Of a stretch of 64,000 bases of DNA, positions 62,487 to 64,000 are shown piece after piece. Every line of letters begins with the position of its first letter. The first letter of the stretch is position 1. Origin of the DNA: Ciborinia camelliae (taxonomy: Eukaryota; Ascomycota; Leotiomycetes; Helotiales; Sclerotiniaceae). The translations under genes and the position numbers were made by a program. The stretch spans positions 2,426,459 to 2,490,458 of the forward strand of contig JANPYM010000008.1 of assembly GCA_025890175.1 (NCBI GenBank), written 5' to 3'. Below the pieces are notes generated by a model. The model saw only the letters and a program-made list of their open reading frames with translations, was not told where the DNA came from and made no database searches.

Positions 62487-64000
62487 GCAGCTATACCCCC
62501 GTCGAGAATATGAGAATTGTTGTGTAAATATATTGGACTTGGCGTTAAATGGCGGGTTATTCCCATGGATTTGCTGGTGGCTGGATTGGATAGCATATGC
62601 GTTGTGGTAACGATGTTTCAATGGCCATGTTTGGCGTCAGACTCAATTTAAGTCTATGAATAACTCATTCTCTTCAACCATTCTGCTGCAACATTTCGGT
62701 AAGTACTACTGGCGTTCTTAACTTTATTCAGACTATCATGTGCAATTTGAAATACTTCCCATGCTCAAGCCAGGAGAGTGCAACATCATAAGCAGGTTTA
62801 CAGGTATTTTCAAATCGTCCACCAAAGATTTCCTTTCCTTCTCTTTCCTCATGGCTTTTTCCAAAAATCTACAAACAAAGCTTATGATCAATGGAATATT
62901 TTGCTGCGGTTTGAATATCAGTCCTGGAATGATGTTTTCCCCATTCTTGAGTTGGCATCACGTGAATAAATGGGACCAACCCTTGCATTAGCTGCACCTA
63001 CTGCATCTTTCTTTGCAGGTCTCGGGACTCAGAACTCAGGTACAGGGGAAAAAAACCACAGTATTTTATTATTATTATTATTCATCCTGTTACACAAGAG
63101 TACAAAACTCATGTCATACCCTACCTAAGTTCAGAATAATAGATAGCTACCTAGGTAGGTAAGATAGTGGATGTTTGAAGAGAAGTATTTTCTAAATGAT
63201 GAGTGGAAATTCTTGTCCTTTTATATTTTATTTTTATATAATCTTATCACTCACTGGATTAACAATCAATCATCTTGAGAGGTCTCATTTGTGTGGTGGT
63301 GGTGTGGTGGTACAAACAGGTCGGAATGCAAGAACCCTGTTCACTTCCCCGCAATTCAGATCTTGCAAGCCACATTCTAAGCTCCTAGAAGATTCTGCAG
63401 ACAAACACAAACAAACCAGACCAGACCAGACCAGACCAGCAGAAACAAAAGCAAACGTGAACACCCAGGGAAACAGACCTTGGAAAGGAAAGAAAAAGAA
63501 GGAAAAAGACAAATATCTGTGGCTTGGGATGGATTTATTTGTGTGTTTTTTTTTCTCTCCTGTTTTTCAAGGGTTTCAATTTCAATACCTTATGATCCAA
63601 TACCTACCCTATCTAGGTAAGTTACCTAGGTAGGTATTGGTAATAGAAATTCTTCACAATGATTGGTTCAAAAGTTCATTTTTCCCCTCTCCCACCAACC
63701 TTGACTTTTTTTTGACTTGACGTATCCTGTATCCTGTTCACCCAATAATCCATAACCCAACCTATCCATTTCCGGTGCTCTCGGAACTTCCCTTCCCTTC
63801 CCAGTTCAATTTTTCCTCATCCCTAAACTTGTGGCACCCGAGGAACCTGCAAGCTGGAATAGCGTCATACTTTCATAATCATTCACCTGCCGACCTTGGG
63901 AACCTCACCTCTCCCATTGATCCTTCGGTCTTTTTGTCGCAACATCGCAATTCGTACCAACCCGACTTTTTGATTACTTCAATTGAATCGCAAGAGTAGT
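62487..64000. other. Right-end intergenic region
   Basis: 1.5 kb without a supported gene. Overlapping frames at 62740-62991 and 62778-62969 have no motif. A TTATTATTATTATT run (63065-63081), an AAACCAGACCAGACCAGACC tandem (63413-63440) and TACCTAGGTAGG patches (63148-63162, 63612-63637) are present. The final 400 bp is C/T-rich and could be the leader of a gene beyond the window, but no start codon of a convincing gene is visible. Confidence 0.6.

Noticed and set aside
62740..62991. Small gene with two overlapping frames near the right end
   Set aside because: Two frames of similar length overlap on one strand, neither with a motif or splice signals.

Overview
This 64 kb window is nuclear DNA of a filamentous ascomycete (Pezizomycotina). 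The evidence is spliced genes with short introns (mostly 44-91 nt, GT(A/G)AGT-type donors, CTAAC-like branch sites, TAG/CAG acceptors), an intron-containing tRNA-Lys, and families typical of such fungi: a DIM-5 type H3K9 methyltransferase, a Zn2Cys6 regulator, a DUF3405 protein, a 2EXR protein and a killer-toxin-like GH18 chitinase remnant. Gene content and style suggest a leotiomycete (Botrytis/Sclerotinia-like), but the species is an inference. I rebuilt all exon structures by hand from reading frame, splice signals and family knowledge; each spliced model closes in frame.

Layout. 1-1.3 kb: microsatellites and a palindromic MITE-like element. 1.3-2.4 kb (-): GID4, the substrate receptor of the GID/CTLH ubiquitin ligase. 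5.2-8.2 kb (+): SEC26, beta-COP. 9.3-11.0 kb (+): LCB4-type sphingoid base kinase. 12.6-12.7 kb (-): tRNA-Lys(CUU). 14.1-15.1 kb (-): UBTD1/2-like ubiquitin-domain protein whose start codon appears to be an exon by itself. 16.6-20.8 kb: RPABC4 (+), GPN1/NPA3 (-) and CWF19 (+). 20.8-27.2 kb: a gene desert of simple-sequence DNA. 27.2-29.5 kb (+): Zn2Cys6 transcription factor, followed by another desert to 35.2 kb. 35.2-36.6 kb (+): fungal-specific protein. 37.2-38.1 kb (-): two-TM luciferase-domain (DUF5519-like) protein. 38.1-42.3 kb: gene-poor, AT-rich and decayed, with a possible hAT remnant. 42.3-44.9 kb (+): DUF3405 membrane protein. 45.9-46.0 kb (-): second tRNA-Lys(CUU). 46.7-47.5 kb (-): RRP1. 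48.0-49.5 kb (+): DIM-5. 50.6-52.2 kb (+): 2EXR protein with a microsatellite-encoded acidic tail. 53.9-55.7 kb: two broken gene fragments abutting head to head, one being the C-terminal end of a GH18 killer-toxin-like chitinase with a stop codon inside. 56.9-59.9 kb (-): DEF1. 61.2-62.5 kb (+): predicted mitochondrial protein. 62.5-64 kb: no supported gene.

How it fits together. Most genes are housekeeping: vesicle coat, sphingolipid signalling, ubiquitin, ribosome biogenesis, splicing. Three act on RNA polymerase II (RPABC4 is a subunit, GPN1 assembles and imports it, DEF1 directs its degradation), and RPABC4 and GPN1 are convergent neighbours. The accessory material lies between genes: (CCTA)n/(TAGG)n microsatellites, MITE-like palindromes, AT-rich duplicated DNA that looks mutated by RIP, and pseudogenes. 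I found no CRISPR array, no intact transposon and no clear new multi-gene system. The best leads are the one-codon first exon, the two-copy palindromic element, the paired tRNA-Lys loci with a shared diverged repeat, the chitinase-fragment junction, and the regulator isolated in a simple-sequence desert.
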